Assembly: GCF_004769405.1 (NCBI RefSeq)
Contig: NZ_RQES01000024.1
Location: 62,001 to 126,000, forward strand
Source: Leptospira selangorensis
Lineage (GTDB): Bacteria; Spirochaetota; Leptospiria; Leptospirales; Leptospiraceae
Length of the DNA: 64,000 nucleotides
Direction: 5' to 3'
Made by a program: the position numbers and the translations under genes. The notes under the pieces are model-generated. The model saw nothing but the letters and a program-made list of their open reading frames with translations. It was not told where the DNA came from and searched no databases. This document shows, piece by piece, positions 1 to 8,695 of the stretch. How positions within the stretch are numbered: the stretch's first letter is position 1; every line of letters starts with the position of its first letter.

Positions 1-945
1 TTTTTCTCCGAATAGAATGGAGAAAAATCCACTTCCGCAGAAAAGGTCCGCAAGATTTTCCGCGGGTTTGATCTTAGATTTAATAAATTCTAAAATTTTA
101 ATGAACTCTCTAGGGTTCGGTTGGAAGAACCCATCAAAAGGGATTTTGAATTTTTTACCCCAAATCTCCTCTATTAGATAAACATTTCCTCTGATAGCAA
201 TCGCTTCTCCCGAGGCGGAAATTTCCCCTTTTTTGCGGTTAAAACAGAAGACTATATTTTTAGCGCCCAAAATCTCTTTCGCTTTTTCAGCCACCTGATT
301 CATAAGATCTTCATTCTTGAAATCTTCCGTGAATGTTAGGATACTCATTGAGTCATCATTGAAAACAGATTTGCGAAGAGTGAAATATTTAAGATAACCT
401 GTTTCTTTTTTGCGATCGTATTCTAATTCAGGAAAACATTCCAAAAGTTTTTGGAATAATGGCATTTCAGAATTTGCCCAGTCCGATTGGATAGAACAGT
501 TCCCTATTGGAACAATCCTTCTGAAATTTCCCGACATTCTTAATCCGACGACTCGCCCGGGAAAAACCGCAAAGTCCATACGGTTTCGATAAGAGTAAGA
601 AGACTCAGCAGGAGATGTACCTTTATTAATCGGATTGAAATTTTCTAATCCTTTTAAGATCGGTTCGGATGTTAATTTAAATTGGTCAGGGTAGGGCAGA
701 TGTTGACCGGAACAACCGCCACATTCTCCAAAACTAGGGCATTGAGGAGAAGAAGTTCTTTTTTCTAAATGAGTAGGATTCCATTTATAGAAAACTTTTC
801 TTTTCCCGAATTTGTATACTTCGTATACGTCTCCCGGAAGAGAATAAGGGATTTCTATTTTTCTTTTTCCTAATGTACCTTCTCCTCTTAGATTGGGTAG
901 AAGGTTTTCAATTTCTAAAACTCCGAAAGGTTCCTGATCAAACAT
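1..945 (-). CDS. TrmA/RlmD-family RNA (uracil-C5)-methyltransferase, C-terminus cut by the window edge
   Basis: The frame is open from the ATG at 945 to base 1, giving 315 residues with no stop, so the gene continues off the left edge. An iron-sulfur cluster motif C69-x5-C75-x2-C78 sits in CPSFGECGGC, and a fourth candidate Cys is C150 (PIGNCSI), as in RlmD/TrmA proteins. YRNRMDFAV (about 119-127), the FFQPN segment and the SAM-binding DLFCGSGFF near residue 305 follow in family order. The catalytic Cys/Glu region lies outside the window. The family transfers a methyl group from SAM to a uridine of tRNA or 23S rRNA in the cytoplasm; which RNA is used cannot be told. The start lies 3 bp after the stop of the gene at 949-1392, so the two are probably co-transcribed. 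Confidence 0.85.
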   Translation of the reverse strand, partial: MFDQEPFGVLEIENLLPNLRGEGTLGKRKIEIPYSLPGDVYEVYKFGKRKVFYKWNPTHLEKRTSSPQCPSFGECGGCSGQHLPYPDQFKLTSEPILKGLENFNPINKGTSPAESSYSYRNRMDFAVFPGRVVGLRMSGNFRRIVPIGNCSIQSDWANSEMPLFQKLLECFPELEYDRKKETGYLKYFTLRKSVFNDDSMSILTFTEDFKNEDLMNQVAEKAKEILGAKNIVFCFNRKKGEISASGEAIAIRGNVYLIEEIWGKKFKIPFDGFFQPNPREFIKILEFIKSKIKPAENLADLFCGSGFFSILFGEK

Positions 946-948
946 GAA

Positions 949-1392
949 TTAAGGACGAATGTCTATATTCTCCAAGCCTTGGTTGGTAAATATCTCTTCG
1001 TATTTGCTGATATAAGGAGCTTCTTTTTCGATCCTTTCTTCGATTGCCATAGAAGCCACACCGGTTTCTCCATACTCTTGGAGAAAATCTCTTCTTGCCA
1101 TTCTATGGATCAGTTCATCCCAGAATAATTCATTATCGTAATCCGAGATGATATCGAATATATCGGTTTGGTCTTCGAATTTGCGAGTGGGGAAGTAGAC
1201 ATTATCCGCTGCATCGTAGTCCACGAATTCCTGCTTCCCAAAATCTTTTGCAAAGGAAAGTATGTATTGCTCGAGTTCTGCGTAGGAATTTAATTCCTCG
1301 TCACCTTCATTAAAAGCATTGATCATCCAACTGGAGATCGCGGTGGATTTTAGTAAGGTTTCGTACTGCTCGGGTGTGAACTCAATTTTCAT
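949..1392 (-). CDS. Conserved hypothetical acidic cytoplasmic protein
   Basis: 147 residues, acidic, rich in aromatic and Glu/Asp residues, with no signal peptide or membrane segment. I do not recognise a family. I chose the ATG at 1392 (MKIEFTPEQ) over an in-frame start at 1416 because GAGGA lies 6 nt upstream of it. The gene immediately precedes the RNA methyltransferase at 945-1 (3-bp gap), so they are likely one operon, but the sequence does not show a functional link. The start codon overlaps, on the opposite strand, the possible start of the divergent lipoprotein at 1391, so the two genes are packed head to head with no intergenic DNA. Confidence 0.75.
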   Translation of the reverse strand: MKIEFTPEQYETLLKSTAISSWMINAFNEGDEELNSYAELEQYILSFAKDFGKQEFVDYDAADNVYFPTRKFEDQTDIFDIISDYDNELFWDELIHRMARRDFLQEYGETGVASMAIEERIEKEAPYISKYEEIFTNQGLENIDIRP

Positions 1393-1930
1393 GAAAAATC
1401 CTCGAATTAAGGTCAATTTTAACCGGAGAGCCCAAGGAGCTACCAGATTTTTTCAAGGTATCATCCACTTTAGAACCTTCTTACTTTCGATTTGTCTGGT
1501 TTCAGGCTTAACTTTTTGCGCAAGCACTCAAAGGTTCGACCAACTTAAAAAAGTACAAGAAGACAAAGCCCTCTTATATGTGCTTAGACCACAGAGACAG
1601 GCGCAGTCTTTTTTCTCCTTTTCTATAGAATTATATAAATATCCGGGAGCTTTTAAAGAAGGCGGTCGCAGTTTATTCCGAAACTTCGGATTGGATTCGG
1701 GAGAATATAAAACCTTGGAATTATCTCCGGGAGTTTATTCGCTGAAATGTAGAGACTTCGAAAAAGTATTTTTTGCAAAAGAAGGTAAGATTACCTTCTT
1801 ATCAATCGATCTTTATAATACCGGGAACTTCTCCTTGCCTGAACTATTCATCCAAGAATCCAATCAAGAAGACGCGTTAAGATCCTTATTAGAAGGTAAA
1901 AGAATGTATTGGATCCCTAAAGAAAACTAA
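1391..1930 (+). CDS. Putative DUF2846-like lipoprotein
   Basis: About 180 residues from the ATG at 1391. The start is uncertain because the hydrophobic signal segment (FRTFLLSICLVSGLTFC) begins some 27 residues in, and no ATG, GTG or TTG lies closer. The lipobox ends at Cys43 (LTFC). The mature part has the pattern of small DUF2846-type envelope lipoproteins: a DKALLYVLRP strand, a ligand-like YKYPG turn, then LELSPGVYSLKC, recalling the pGkhsl motif. The family function is unknown; location in the envelope is inferred from the lipobox. The end overlaps the convergent hydrolase gene at 1927 by 4 bp. Confidence 0.65.
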   Translation: MKNPRIKVNFNRRAQGATRFFQGIIHFRTFLLSICLVSGLTFCASTQRFDQLKKVQEDKALLYVLRPQRQAQSFFSFSIELYKYPGAFKEGGRSLFRNFGLDSGEYKTLELSPGVYSLKCRDFEKVFFAKEGKITFLSIDLYNTGNFSLPELFIQESNQEDALRSLLEGKRMYWIPKEN

Positions 1931-2799
1931 GGAGTCCAATGAGAGATCAGTTCTTCCAGAAATTTTAGGAAATTTTTTGCCCCTTTAGACCTTCCCATTT
2001 CCATCCAATCTAAGTGACCTCCACCTTTGATTTCCCAGAAAATTTTAGGATCTTTTGCTTTTTTAAAAAGTTCCATCCCATTCGGATACGAAACGATCTG
2101 GTCTTCCGTTCCATGAACTACCAAAAGTTTTACCGGAGAAATTTGATCCGCTACTTCTCCAGGACTTAAATGATCAGAGAAGAAGAGCCCAACTAACTGT
2201 CCTATCGGAAAGAAAAACACCCTCTCTGCTACTGTTTTAGCGACATGAGAATAGTATGCGAAAGTACCATCACCTACTACAAGTATAAGCCCTTCCTTGT
2301 TTTGCATTTCTCCTACCGACCTTATTGCGAGTGCTCCCCCCATACTTTGTCCGTAAACGATCCAAGGAATTCCAAGTTCTTTCGCTCTATTCTGTTGGAA
2401 TTTTAGGATTTCTTTAGAATCTTCTAATATAGGTTCCTTCTCCGCTTCTCCTTCGGAATCTCCGTAACCTCTATAATCCCAGATCACTAATTCATAACCT
2501 TTTTCAACCAACCAAACAAGGCTGATATAGTGGCTGGACATGTTATCCCCATTTCCATGGAACTGAAGGATGCTCGCTTTAGCTTTTACTTTGGAAGGTT
2601 TGAAGATCCAAATCTTGATATTTGTTCCGTCCTTCATTTGGAGAGAAATTTTTTCAGGTTGGAATCCCATTTTTTCAGGAGGGATATACATTTCTCTCGT
2701 AGGGTAAAATAACATGGAGGAACAGTTGCCCAAGAGCAAGAAAAGAAGAATGGAAAGAATATATTTAAAATTGATACACATAGGAGAAGCTGGCTTCAT
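1927..2799 (-). CDS. Alpha/beta-hydrolase lipoprotein (COG1073/Bem46-like)
   Basis: 290 residues. An N-terminal hydrophobic stretch ends in LLLGNC, a spirochaetal lipobox, so the enzyme is probably membrane-anchored outside the cytoplasm. The hydrolase fold is clear: HGNGDN oxyanion-loop region near 80, DYRGYGDSEG, nucleophile elbow GQSMGG (Ser about 151), Asp in HGTEDQ and His in GGGHLDW as the remaining triad. The substrate is unknown; the family includes esterases, thioesterases and peptidases. I kept the ATG at 2799 because AAGGA stands 7 nt upstream, while the ATG at 2781 has no ribosome site. It overlaps the end of the DUF4105 gene by 35 bp, so translation is likely coupled. Confidence 0.85.
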   Translation of the reverse strand: MKPASPMCINFKYILSILLFLLLGNCSSMLFYPTREMYIPPEKMGFQPEKISLQMKDGTNIKIWIFKPSKVKAKASILQFHGNGDNMSSHYISLVWLVEKGYELVIWDYRGYGDSEGEAEKEPILEDSKEILKFQQNRAKELGIPWIVYGQSMGGALAIRSVGEMQNKEGLILVVGDGTFAYYSHVAKTVAERVFFFPIGQLVGLFFSDHLSPGEVADQISPVKLLVVHGTEDQIVSYPNGMELFKKAKDPKIFWEIKGGGHLDWMEMGRSKGAKNFLKFLEELISHWTP

Positions 2800-4801
2800 T
2801 ATAATTCCTTTGGGCTTTTGCCTCTAATCTCAATTCATGATTGGCATGGATCGCATAACGAAATCCTAATTGTGCCTTATAATCGTCCGGGATTCCGTAG
2901 ATCGAAAAAGTATAATAATGTAAAGAGAGCACCGCTTTGAAAGAATCAAAGTTAGCGATCCAATATGCGGCGATCTGAGGAGCTACAACCGCATTCGTAT
3001 CGTATTTTCCGTTATATCTTACTTTTGCTCCTGCCTGCGCGGAGAATAAAAAACGTTTTGGTCCTTCTGAAAATTGATCCTGAAAACTATAACCTAAGGT
3101 TGTTTCTATATTTGCATTTGTGACTCTTTCATATTTTTCAGATTTAGAAATATCATCCAATCTATAAAGTGTATACGATAAATCTTCAGGACGAAGGATT
3201 GCCTGCCATTCCAAAAGTTTTCTATCTTCTTGGTTCCCTTTGTTTTTATACACGGAAGAATCGGCTCCAGAATCCACAAAATAAGAAATAGAACGACCCA
3301 ATGAATTATAAGGAGTTAAAGAAAGAAGTCGGATAAGATGAAATTCTTCCAGATGAAGTTTTTTAGAATCCTGGTAATACCTTGCCTTGAAGGAAAAATA
3401 ATCCACGGAAGAATTCGGAATATAACCTTGGTCAGTATTCAAAAGATCATGGACTGCGGCCCTATAACCGAAACCTACAAAATTCCCTAAGCTAGACGTT
3501 CCAAACTCGTTATATAATGCGGAACTTCCATGGCCTACATGAGGGCTTTGTGTGATGGGGGAATATCCGGAATCCTCATAGTCGGTCGGAAGTTTACTCC
3601 TAAACAAAAGTAATTGTTTGTAAGTTTGGTCCCATTCTTTAGGAGAATCTCCTTCCGCTTTTTTATAACGAAAAGAATCCAAGATTGTATCCGAAAGAAA
3701 AGAAGTCCTGATCTTTGGATCAGGTTCCTTGTTTGTTAAAAAAGAGATATTTCCGTTTTTCATTACGTTTTCGTAAATATCTCTTTCGTCCTCGTTCATC
3801 TTCCTGAGCTTTTGTATAATTTTACTATGTAGAGAAGGTCTGTATTTGATATCTTTTACAAGACCTTCCTGTTCTATATATTTTTTAACGGTGTCTCCCG
3901 GTATCACAAAAGGAGCCTTATCTCTGAGATGAAGACTTGGTCTTGCTACTTCTATTAAAGAAAATAGATGGTAAGAGCAGTTCTCATCTAAAAAATAATA
4001 ATCGAATGTGGCAGCTCCCAATTCCCAGAGATGCCTTGTCATTCTTCTAACTTCTTCCTCTTTTAGATCCAGTTCGTATTCCCAAAGATCTCTACTTTCA
4101 ATATCATTATATTCCGCTATTTTAACATAATATGGATATAAGGAGAATGTTCCCGGATATCCACCGAATAAACCTAAAATGGAATATACGATCGCGTTCG
4201 TAGATTCCGGATCTGCATTTGCAGCATAATTCACGGAATATTCTAAAATTTCCTTTCGATGGGGATCTCCTGAATCTATTTTTAATAGAGTATGACCAAA
4301 GATAGAAGCAGGAGCATTCATATAATAAGAAGCGAATATGATCTTTGCACCCTTAGGATTCAAAGTTGCGAACCATTTTTCGAACCTTCCACAATCCACT
4401 TTTGCAAAGTCTGAATCCGGGATAGAAAGTTTTTCTTGGATCCATCTTTTCCTTTCGGGAAATTTACATACCGGATGCATCCAGTTTTCTTCGCCAGGAG
4501 GAGCGGATGTCTCAGTCATAAATGTTTGGATAGAATGGAGTAGCTCTTCTTCCGGATTTTTTCGTCCTTCTCCGGAAAGAAAAAAAGAAGAAGAGTCCGC
4601 CTCGCTTACCCAGTTCCCGAATGTGGTTTTAGTATAATGTAATAGGAGGATCCAGTATCTATCTTCCCAAAGTTTTTTGGTCCGGGTCAATTTTTGGTAT
4701 TCCTGGATCTTTTCAGTGTCTGTCGCATGAGCGGAGCTAAAAGTCCCGAAGATAGAATATAGAATGAATATTATAAAAAGAGAATAGGACTTAACTGGCA
4801 C
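2765..4801 (-). CDS. DUF4105 (Lnb N-terminal domain-like) exported protein with C-terminal barrel-like region
   Basis: 678 residues from a GTG start; no good Shine-Dalgarno is visible, so the start is moderately sure. An N-terminal signal peptide ends around HA-TDTEK. Residues about 140-300 form the DUF4105 domain (papain/NlpC-like fold) with FASYYMNAPASIFGHTLLK containing the conserved His and DENCSYHLF containing the conserved Cys. The last 250 residues alternate aromatic and polar residues and end in a C-terminal Phe (YVYQF), as in outer-membrane strands. The same domain has been linked to lipoprotein N-acylation (Lnb) in other bacteria; applying that here is inference. It precedes the lipoprotein hydrolase in the same operon. 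Confidence 0.8.
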   Translation of the reverse strand: MPVKSYSLFIIFILYSIFGTFSSAHATDTEKIQEYQKLTRTKKLWEDRYWILLLHYTKTTFGNWVSEADSSSFFLSGEGRKNPEEELLHSIQTFMTETSAPPGEENWMHPVCKFPERKRWIQEKLSIPDSDFAKVDCGRFEKWFATLNPKGAKIIFASYYMNAPASIFGHTLLKIDSGDPHRKEILEYSVNYAANADPESTNAIVYSILGLFGGYPGTFSLYPYYVKIAEYNDIESRDLWEYELDLKEEEVRRMTRHLWELGAATFDYYFLDENCSYHLFSLIEVARPSLHLRDKAPFVIPGDTVKKYIEQEGLVKDIKYRPSLHSKIIQKLRKMNEDERDIYENVMKNGNISFLTNKEPDPKIRTSFLSDTILDSFRYKKAEGDSPKEWDQTYKQLLLFRSKLPTDYEDSGYSPITQSPHVGHGSSALYNEFGTSSLGNFVGFGYRAAVHDLLNTDQGYIPNSSVDYFSFKARYYQDSKKLHLEEFHLIRLLSLTPYNSLGRSISYFVDSGADSSVYKNKGNQEDRKLLEWQAILRPEDLSYTLYRLDDISKSEKYERVTNANIETTLGYSFQDQFSEGPKRFLFSAQAGAKVRYNGKYDTNAVVAPQIAAYWIANFDSFKAVLSLHYYTFSIYGIPDDYKAQLGFRYAIHANHELRLEAKAQRNYNEASFSYVYQF

Positions 4802-4826
4802 TTATAGTTATAGATTGAAAGGAATA

Positions 4827-4852
4827 TTCCCTTCTCCTTTCGGAGAAGGGAA
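4827..4852 (-). terminator. Hairpin downstream of the DUF3015 pair
   Basis: A perfect 11-bp stem, TTCCCTTCTCC with GGAGAAGGGAA around a TTTC loop, lies between the stop of the DUF3015 gene (4877) and the start of the DUF4105 gene (4801). On the minus strand it is followed by a modest T-rich run (ATATTCCTTTC), so it may be a rather weak intrinsic terminator or an mRNA-stabilising hairpin. Confidence 0.55.
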
Positions 4853-4876
4853 TTGGACCTTGTTTAAAAGGTGTGA

Positions 4877-5356
4877 TCAGATTTTGCAACTTCCGACTAA
4901 AGCGGAGTTGTTTGCTACTTCGAATCTCATTTTTTCCAAAAAGGAATCCGGAGTGTTTTGGTCGAAAAGTGCGGAAAATTTTTCTTTTCCTACTTTTCCG
5001 AAAGTTCCCATATCGGAACAACCCATCAAAGAAGCGAAAGCTTCCATTTTTTCACCGGAACCTTTTGCAAATTCTTGCTCCAAAGATTGGAAGTTCATGT
5101 GAACAAAGATCTGTTGCTCAGCTTGCTTTTGAGTAAAGCCGCTGGTCTCACATCCCAAAGTTCCTGTGGAAATTCCGAATGTTTGGTTTCCAAGAGTTCC
5201 GTTTACTGTTGCTGCAATCACTTGGTGAACTTTTTTGTTTTCAGTGATTACGATAGAACCAAGACCACATCCTGCAGCGCCGTGTTTAGCGGAAGCTACG
5301 TAAAGTGGAGAAGCTACTAAAGCGAAAAATAGAGATACTGCTAATATTCTTTTCAT
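4877..5356 (-). CDS. DUF3015 family exported protein, copy B
   Basis: 159 residues with a signal peptide (MKRILAVSLFFALVASPLYVASA). The mature protein starts with the family hallmark AAGCGLGSIV, then NGTLGNQTFGISTGTLGC, two pairs of conserved Cys (GCGLGS, TLGCETSG, MGCSD, GSCKI at the end) and a predicted helical middle. It is exported to the periplasm or envelope; the function is not known. The start is well supported by AAGGAG 8 nt before the ATG. It follows its paralogue at 5368-5865 after 11 bp and is about half identical to it, so the pair arose by tandem duplication. Confidence 0.85.
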   Translation of the reverse strand: MKRILAVSLFFALVASPLYVASAKHGAAGCGLGSIVITENKKVHQVIAATVNGTLGNQTFGISTGTLGCETSGFTQKQAEQQIFVHMNFQSLEQEFAKGSGEKMEAFASLMGCSDMGTFGKVGKEKFSALFDQNTPDSFLEKMRFEVANNSALVGSCKI

Positions 5357-5367
5357 GAGTTATCTCC

Positions 5368-5865
5368 TTAAATTTTGCAGCTCTTAGAGAGTGCTGCGTC
5401 TTTTCTGATCCCGTCTTTTACTGCGCTGAGTAAAGAAGAAGGAGTGGTTTCTTGGGTATACAATACGTCGAAATTGGACTTAGTGTATTCTCCCAATTGT
5501 GCGGTTCCGTTTGTGGAGCAGCCTAGAAGTCCTGAAAGTGCTTCTAATTTTTCTCCTTTTCCTTTTGCCATTTCAACTTCCAAAGAATTGAAATTAAGGG
5601 AAACGAATACTTCTTGTACTTTTTCTTTATGGACTAATCCATCGGTAGCACATCCCAAAGTTCCAGTAGTGATCCCGAAAGTTTGGTTACCTGAGACAAC
5701 GCCGTTTGTGGTAGCCGCTAAAAGTTGGTGGCCGCCTTTATTTTCCTTAAAAATCAAAGATCCAAGCCCGCAACCAGCTACACCATAGTCTGCGGCAGTG
5801 ACTGAAATTCCCGAGGATAAGCAGAGTAAACCGACTAATCCTATCGATAGAAGTTCCTTTTTCAT
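5368..5865 (-). CDS. DUF3015 family exported protein, copy A
   Basis: 165 residues with a signal peptide ending around VTA-ADYG. It shares with its downstream neighbour the motifs VAGCGLGSLIF, NQTFGITTGTLGC, LNFNSLEVEMAKGKGEK and the terminal SKSCKI. Ribosome site AAGGAG precedes the ATG (spacer AGGTTCATTT). A sigma70-like promoter lies upstream (5900-5929), so this is the first gene of a two-gene operon closed by the hairpin at 4827-4852. The role is unknown; small, abundant, disulfide-bearing envelope proteins of this family occur in several Gram-negative groups. Confidence 0.85.
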   Translation of the reverse strand: MKKELLSIGLVGLLCLSSGISVTAADYGVAGCGLGSLIFKENKGGHQLLAATTNGVVSGNQTFGITTGTLGCATDGLVHKEKVQEVFVSLNFNSLEVEMAKGKGEKLEALSGLLGCSTNGTAQLGEYTKSNFDVLYTQETTPSSLLSAVKDGIRKDAALSKSCKI

Positions 5866-6350
5866 AAATGAACCTCTCCTTCCTTTTTTAATCGGAAAAT
5901 ATAAAATTCCTTCAAATGGGATATGTCAACCAGAATTAAAGAAAACACAAGATTCGCCTTCGTGATAACGGAAAAGTTCTCTCTTTGGAAAGAATTTTTT
6001 GCACTGTGGTTTGTTTACTCGCAAAATCGCGGATAATCGGAAAATTTTTTTGAAGTCTTTGTCTGTATTTGCGGAAAGTCCGGATAAAACTTTTTATATG
6101 ATTTTTGTCTCCCATTTGGAATACTATGTTTGTAGTTTTTTTGTTATTTTTCTTTTTTTAAATCTTGACTCGAATCTTCTCAAAAAGATGATCCTCTCTT
6201 GAGTTTTTACCTACTGAAACATTCAGAAGTAGGATGACGTTTCCTTTCTTATGATTTTTATTCTTGCCGAAATATTTTCGGATCTAAACATCACGCAAAA
6301 CTAAGCGAAAATAAACAAAAAAGTAATATAGCAACACGGAGATAGATTCA
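5866..6350. other. Long divergent intergenic region
   Basis: 485 bp, A/T-rich, between the minus-strand DUF3015 operon and the plus-strand TRL lipoprotein. Apart from the minus-strand promoter, I see a perfect small palindrome CCGAAA-TAT-TTTCGG (6267-6281), an imperfect hairpin near CCTACTGAA (about 6211-6234), and runs of T between 6110 and 6160. A 67-codon open frame (5999-6202) lacks a ribosome site and resembles no known protein. No convincing promoter for the TRL gene could be fixed. Confidence 0.5.
5900..5929 (-). promoter_or_regulatory. Sigma70-like promoter of the DUF3015 operon
   Basis: On the minus strand TTGACA (5929-5924, a perfect -35) is followed after 18 bp by TTTATA (5905-5900), with TATATT as an overlapping alternative. 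It lies 35-65 bp upstream of the start codon at 5865. Confidence 0.5.
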
Positions 6351-6677
6351 ATGAGAAAAATCATGTTATTAGCTGCTGCGTTAGTATTGGTTTCCGTAAC
6401 CAATTGTGTTCCTTTCGTTTACGGATCTCTTTACACTAACGTAACCGACAACGCGACCATCTTCAACAGAGACAACTCTCAAAAAGATGGAATCGGTGAA
6501 AAATCAGGAGAAGCTTGTGCATCTTCCGTTTTAATGCTGATCGCAACCGGTGACGCAGGTATTAAAGCTGCTGCTAAAAAAGGTGGGATCAAAGTGGTTA
6601 AATCCATCGATTTCAACAGATCTAACGTTCTTGGATCCGTTTACGTTTCCAACTGTACGATAGCTTACGGAGATTGA
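6351..6677 (+). CDS. TRL-like family small lipoprotein
   Basis: 108 residues. The signal MRKIMLLAAALVLVSVTNC ends at Cys19, a spirochaetal lipobox. The mature part PFVYGSLYTNVTDN and GEKSGEACASSVLMLIATGDAGIKAAAKKGGI matches the TRL-like family (named after tRNA-associated locus genes), small envelope proteins with a conserved Gly/Ala-rich segment ending in a YVSNCTIAYG-type strand. Function is unknown. CGGAG precedes the ATG by about 9 nt. A good intrinsic terminator follows at 6767, so it is probably monocistronic and may be well expressed. Confidence 0.8.
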   Translation: MRKIMLLAAALVLVSVTNCVPFVYGSLYTNVTDNATIFNRDNSQKDGIGEKSGEACASSVLMLIATGDAGIKAAAKKGGIKVVKSIDFNRSNVLGSVYVSNCTIAYGD

Positions 6678-6766
6678 TCATCTCTTAGTTCGTTTTTAAC
6701 GAACAAATCTATCGAATTGTTTCCGATTTGATCCATTCGGATCTGAAAGGGGAAACGGTTTTTAAG

Positions 6767-6801
6767 GGTCGCGTAAATTTTAATTTTATGCGGCCTTTTT
6801 T
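6767..6801 (+). terminator. Intrinsic terminator after the TRL lipoprotein
   Basis: GGTCGCGTAAA (6767-6777) pairs with TTTATGCGGCC (6785-6795), using two G-U pairs, and is followed by six T (6796-6801). Confidence 0.8.
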
Positions 6802-6840
6802 CTATTTCCTAAATTTTCTCCCTTCGTATTTTCTTCTTAG

Positions 6841-7977
6841 ATGAAATCCAAAAATATGGTCCGTTGGTGTTCTAAAGTAATCTTATTATTTTTTATATTC
6901 GTTCTTTCTAACTTTTGCAGCGGAAGAGCGGACGGGGACTTGAAGGTTTCGGATACAAATCCGGAAATGAAAAAAGTTTCCTGCGATACTCCCGCATATA
7001 GAGTTAAAAATCTTTGTGAGGATGAAAAGGCATACCTGGACTGGGCCTCTAAATCCTATCCTGAATTAAACTCATTGGACAAATTAACCGAGGAAAATCT
7101 TTTAAAAGTTTCAGAAGAGACTGAAGACATAGATAAGGGTGCTGCAATTTTTTATCAAAGGGTCATTAACGATCCAAAGAATAAAAAGTTCTTAGAATAT
7201 TTGGATAAGAAGGAGGAAGAGTTTTCCAAAAAACGTCCCGACTTCTCTTCAAAAAAGATCGTACTTGTAATGGTACCGGGAATGTTCTATGCGGACAATC
7301 CAAGTGTGGGAGCGGATGGTGCGTCCATTCGTAAGATGGTGGCTTCTGTCGGAATTCGTTCCGATCTGATCCCGATCGGGCAGGTTTCAGATGTGCGTGA
7401 AAATGCAAAGATCATCTGTGAATACTTAGAAGTTTCAAATCCGGAAGAAACTGTGATAGTTGCTTCTCCTAGTAAAGGTTCTTCCGATTTTAGGATGGCT
7501 ATCGAACTATGCGGGAACGAGCCTTATTTTAAAAAAGTCAAGGGTTGGTATAGTATAGGCGGGATCTTAAAAGGTTCTAGAATGATAGAAGGGATCCTCG
7601 GCGATTTTTGGACCAAACTAGAAGTTAGAAGTTATTTTTTCTTCAAAGGTTATGATTGGGATGGATTTTTATCCATCCGAAAAGGGCAGGATGCCCCTTT
7701 AGATAGGGATTGGAAACTTCCTAACGGCATTAAAATGATCAATTTAGTAGGAGTTCCGCTGTTCCGTCATGTCACGGAAAGAGCCCGTCCATATTATAAT
7801 TTTTTAATGAATTACGGTCCGAATGATGGGATTATTCTTTTATCGGATTCTGTCCATCCTGGCAGCCTAGTGTATCCTTCCTTTCGGAATGATCATTATT
7901 TTACCAGGCCTATGCCTCCGGAAAGGATACTTGCTATGATAGAATATCTTTTAGATCCTAAGGCTCCTACACCTTAA
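6841..7977 (+). CDS. Lipoprotein with alpha/beta-hydrolase-like features, function unknown
   Basis: 378 residues; a second ATG 15 bp in (6856) is also possible, and neither has a clear ribosome site. The signal ends in VLSNFC (lipobox Cys). The mature protein has a hydrolase-like core: IVLVMVPGMFY strand and turn (about 140-150), ETVIVASPSKGSS, where SPSKG would be a nucleophile elbow with Ser replacing the usual first Gly, and a C-terminal DSVHPG and NDHYF region that could give acid and His. I cannot place it in a named family. It may act on lipid or polysaccharide in the envelope; this is inference. The gene faces a convergent lipoprotein with only 1 bp between stop codons. Confidence 0.7.
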   Translation: MKSKNMVRWCSKVILLFFIFVLSNFCSGRADGDLKVSDTNPEMKKVSCDTPAYRVKNLCEDEKAYLDWASKSYPELNSLDKLTEENLLKVSEETEDIDKGAAIFYQRVINDPKNKKFLEYLDKKEEEFSKKRPDFSSKKIVLVMVPGMFYADNPSVGADGASIRKMVASVGIRSDLIPIGQVSDVRENAKIICEYLEVSNPEETVIVASPSKGSSDFRMAIELCGNEPYFKKVKGWYSIGGILKGSRMIEGILGDFWTKLEVRSYFFFKGYDWDGFLSIRKGQDAPLDRDWKLPNGIKMINLVGVPLFRHVTERARPYYNFLMNYGPNDGIILLSDSVHPGSLVYPSFRNDHYFTRPMPPERILAMIEYLLDPKAPTP

Positions 7978-7978
7978 A

Positions 7979-8617
7979 CTATAGTTTAGAAGAGTAAAGA
8001 TCAGACTCGAACTGATCTATTATCGCCTGATACGCTTCCATTTCGCTAGGGACTATATAATTTACCCAAAGAACCGGCAATGTAAGTATCCAAACAAATG
8101 CTTTTCTTGTGAGTTCATATTCAAAGGTTTTTATTACTGCATTATCTTTATATACAGTAAATATAATATTCGCGCCGTCTTTCCCGCTATAAGATGGAAC
8201 GATCGTGAAAGTAGCATAGGACAAATACAAAAAGATCATTGCACCTAAGGAAGGATCTTTTTGAGAAGATTTCATATCGATATAATATCCTTTTTCAGGA
8301 GGATAATTTTCTATTTCTTTCCAACCTTTTGCGGCGAGCGCCTTTCTCACTTCAGGTTCTTGAGTGCTTAAACCGGGAAATCTACTAATTAAAAAATGGA
8401 TACGATCCTTATTTTTTTGAGGGAAACGATCCAATTCTAATTCTTTCCATCCTCTTTTTAGGAATTCTTTTCTTCTTTCATTCCAATTTTTCGGATCTTC
8501 TACACTAAAATAGATCTTTGTATTGGGAGCTTTTTCCTTTTTTGGAAAGTCACTGTAGCTAATGATACATCCGTAAAAGAAATGAAGAAATAATAATAGG
8601 AAAGGGAGTTTTTTCAT
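7979..8617 (-). CDS. Hypothetical lipoprotein with one C-terminal membrane segment
   Basis: About 212 residues from the ATG at 8617 (MKKLPFLLLFLHFFYGC), chosen because it begins the signal peptide directly; the frame extends to 8662. The lipobox is FYGC. Two similar short motifs occur, WNERRKEFLKRGWKELE and RKALAAKGWKEIE, suggesting an internal repeat. Two hydrophobic stretches follow (GAMIFLYLSYATFTIVPS and FVWILTLPVLWVNYIVP). No known domain was recognised. It follows the TPR gene at 8696-9877 in the same direction after about 80 bp. Confidence 0.65.
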   Translation of the reverse strand: MKKLPFLLLFLHFFYGCIISYSDFPKKEKAPNTKIYFSVEDPKNWNERRKEFLKRGWKELELDRFPQKNKDRIHFLISRFPGLSTQEPEVRKALAAKGWKEIENYPPEKGYYIDMKSSQKDPSLGAMIFLYLSYATFTIVPSYSGKDGANIIFTVYKDNAVIKTFEYELTRKAFVWILTLPVLWVNYIVPSEMEAYQAIIDQFESDLYSSKL

Positions 8618-8695
8618 GCAAGTTAGGTGTCTTTTTAAATACAAAAATGATTGAAAATGCACCGGTTAAAGAGGCAAGGATTTTATTAGAGGAAC

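Noticed and set aside
5999..6202. 67-codon plus-strand open frame
   Set aside because: It lacks a ribosome site, has biased Phe/Leu content from T-runs and resembles no protein.
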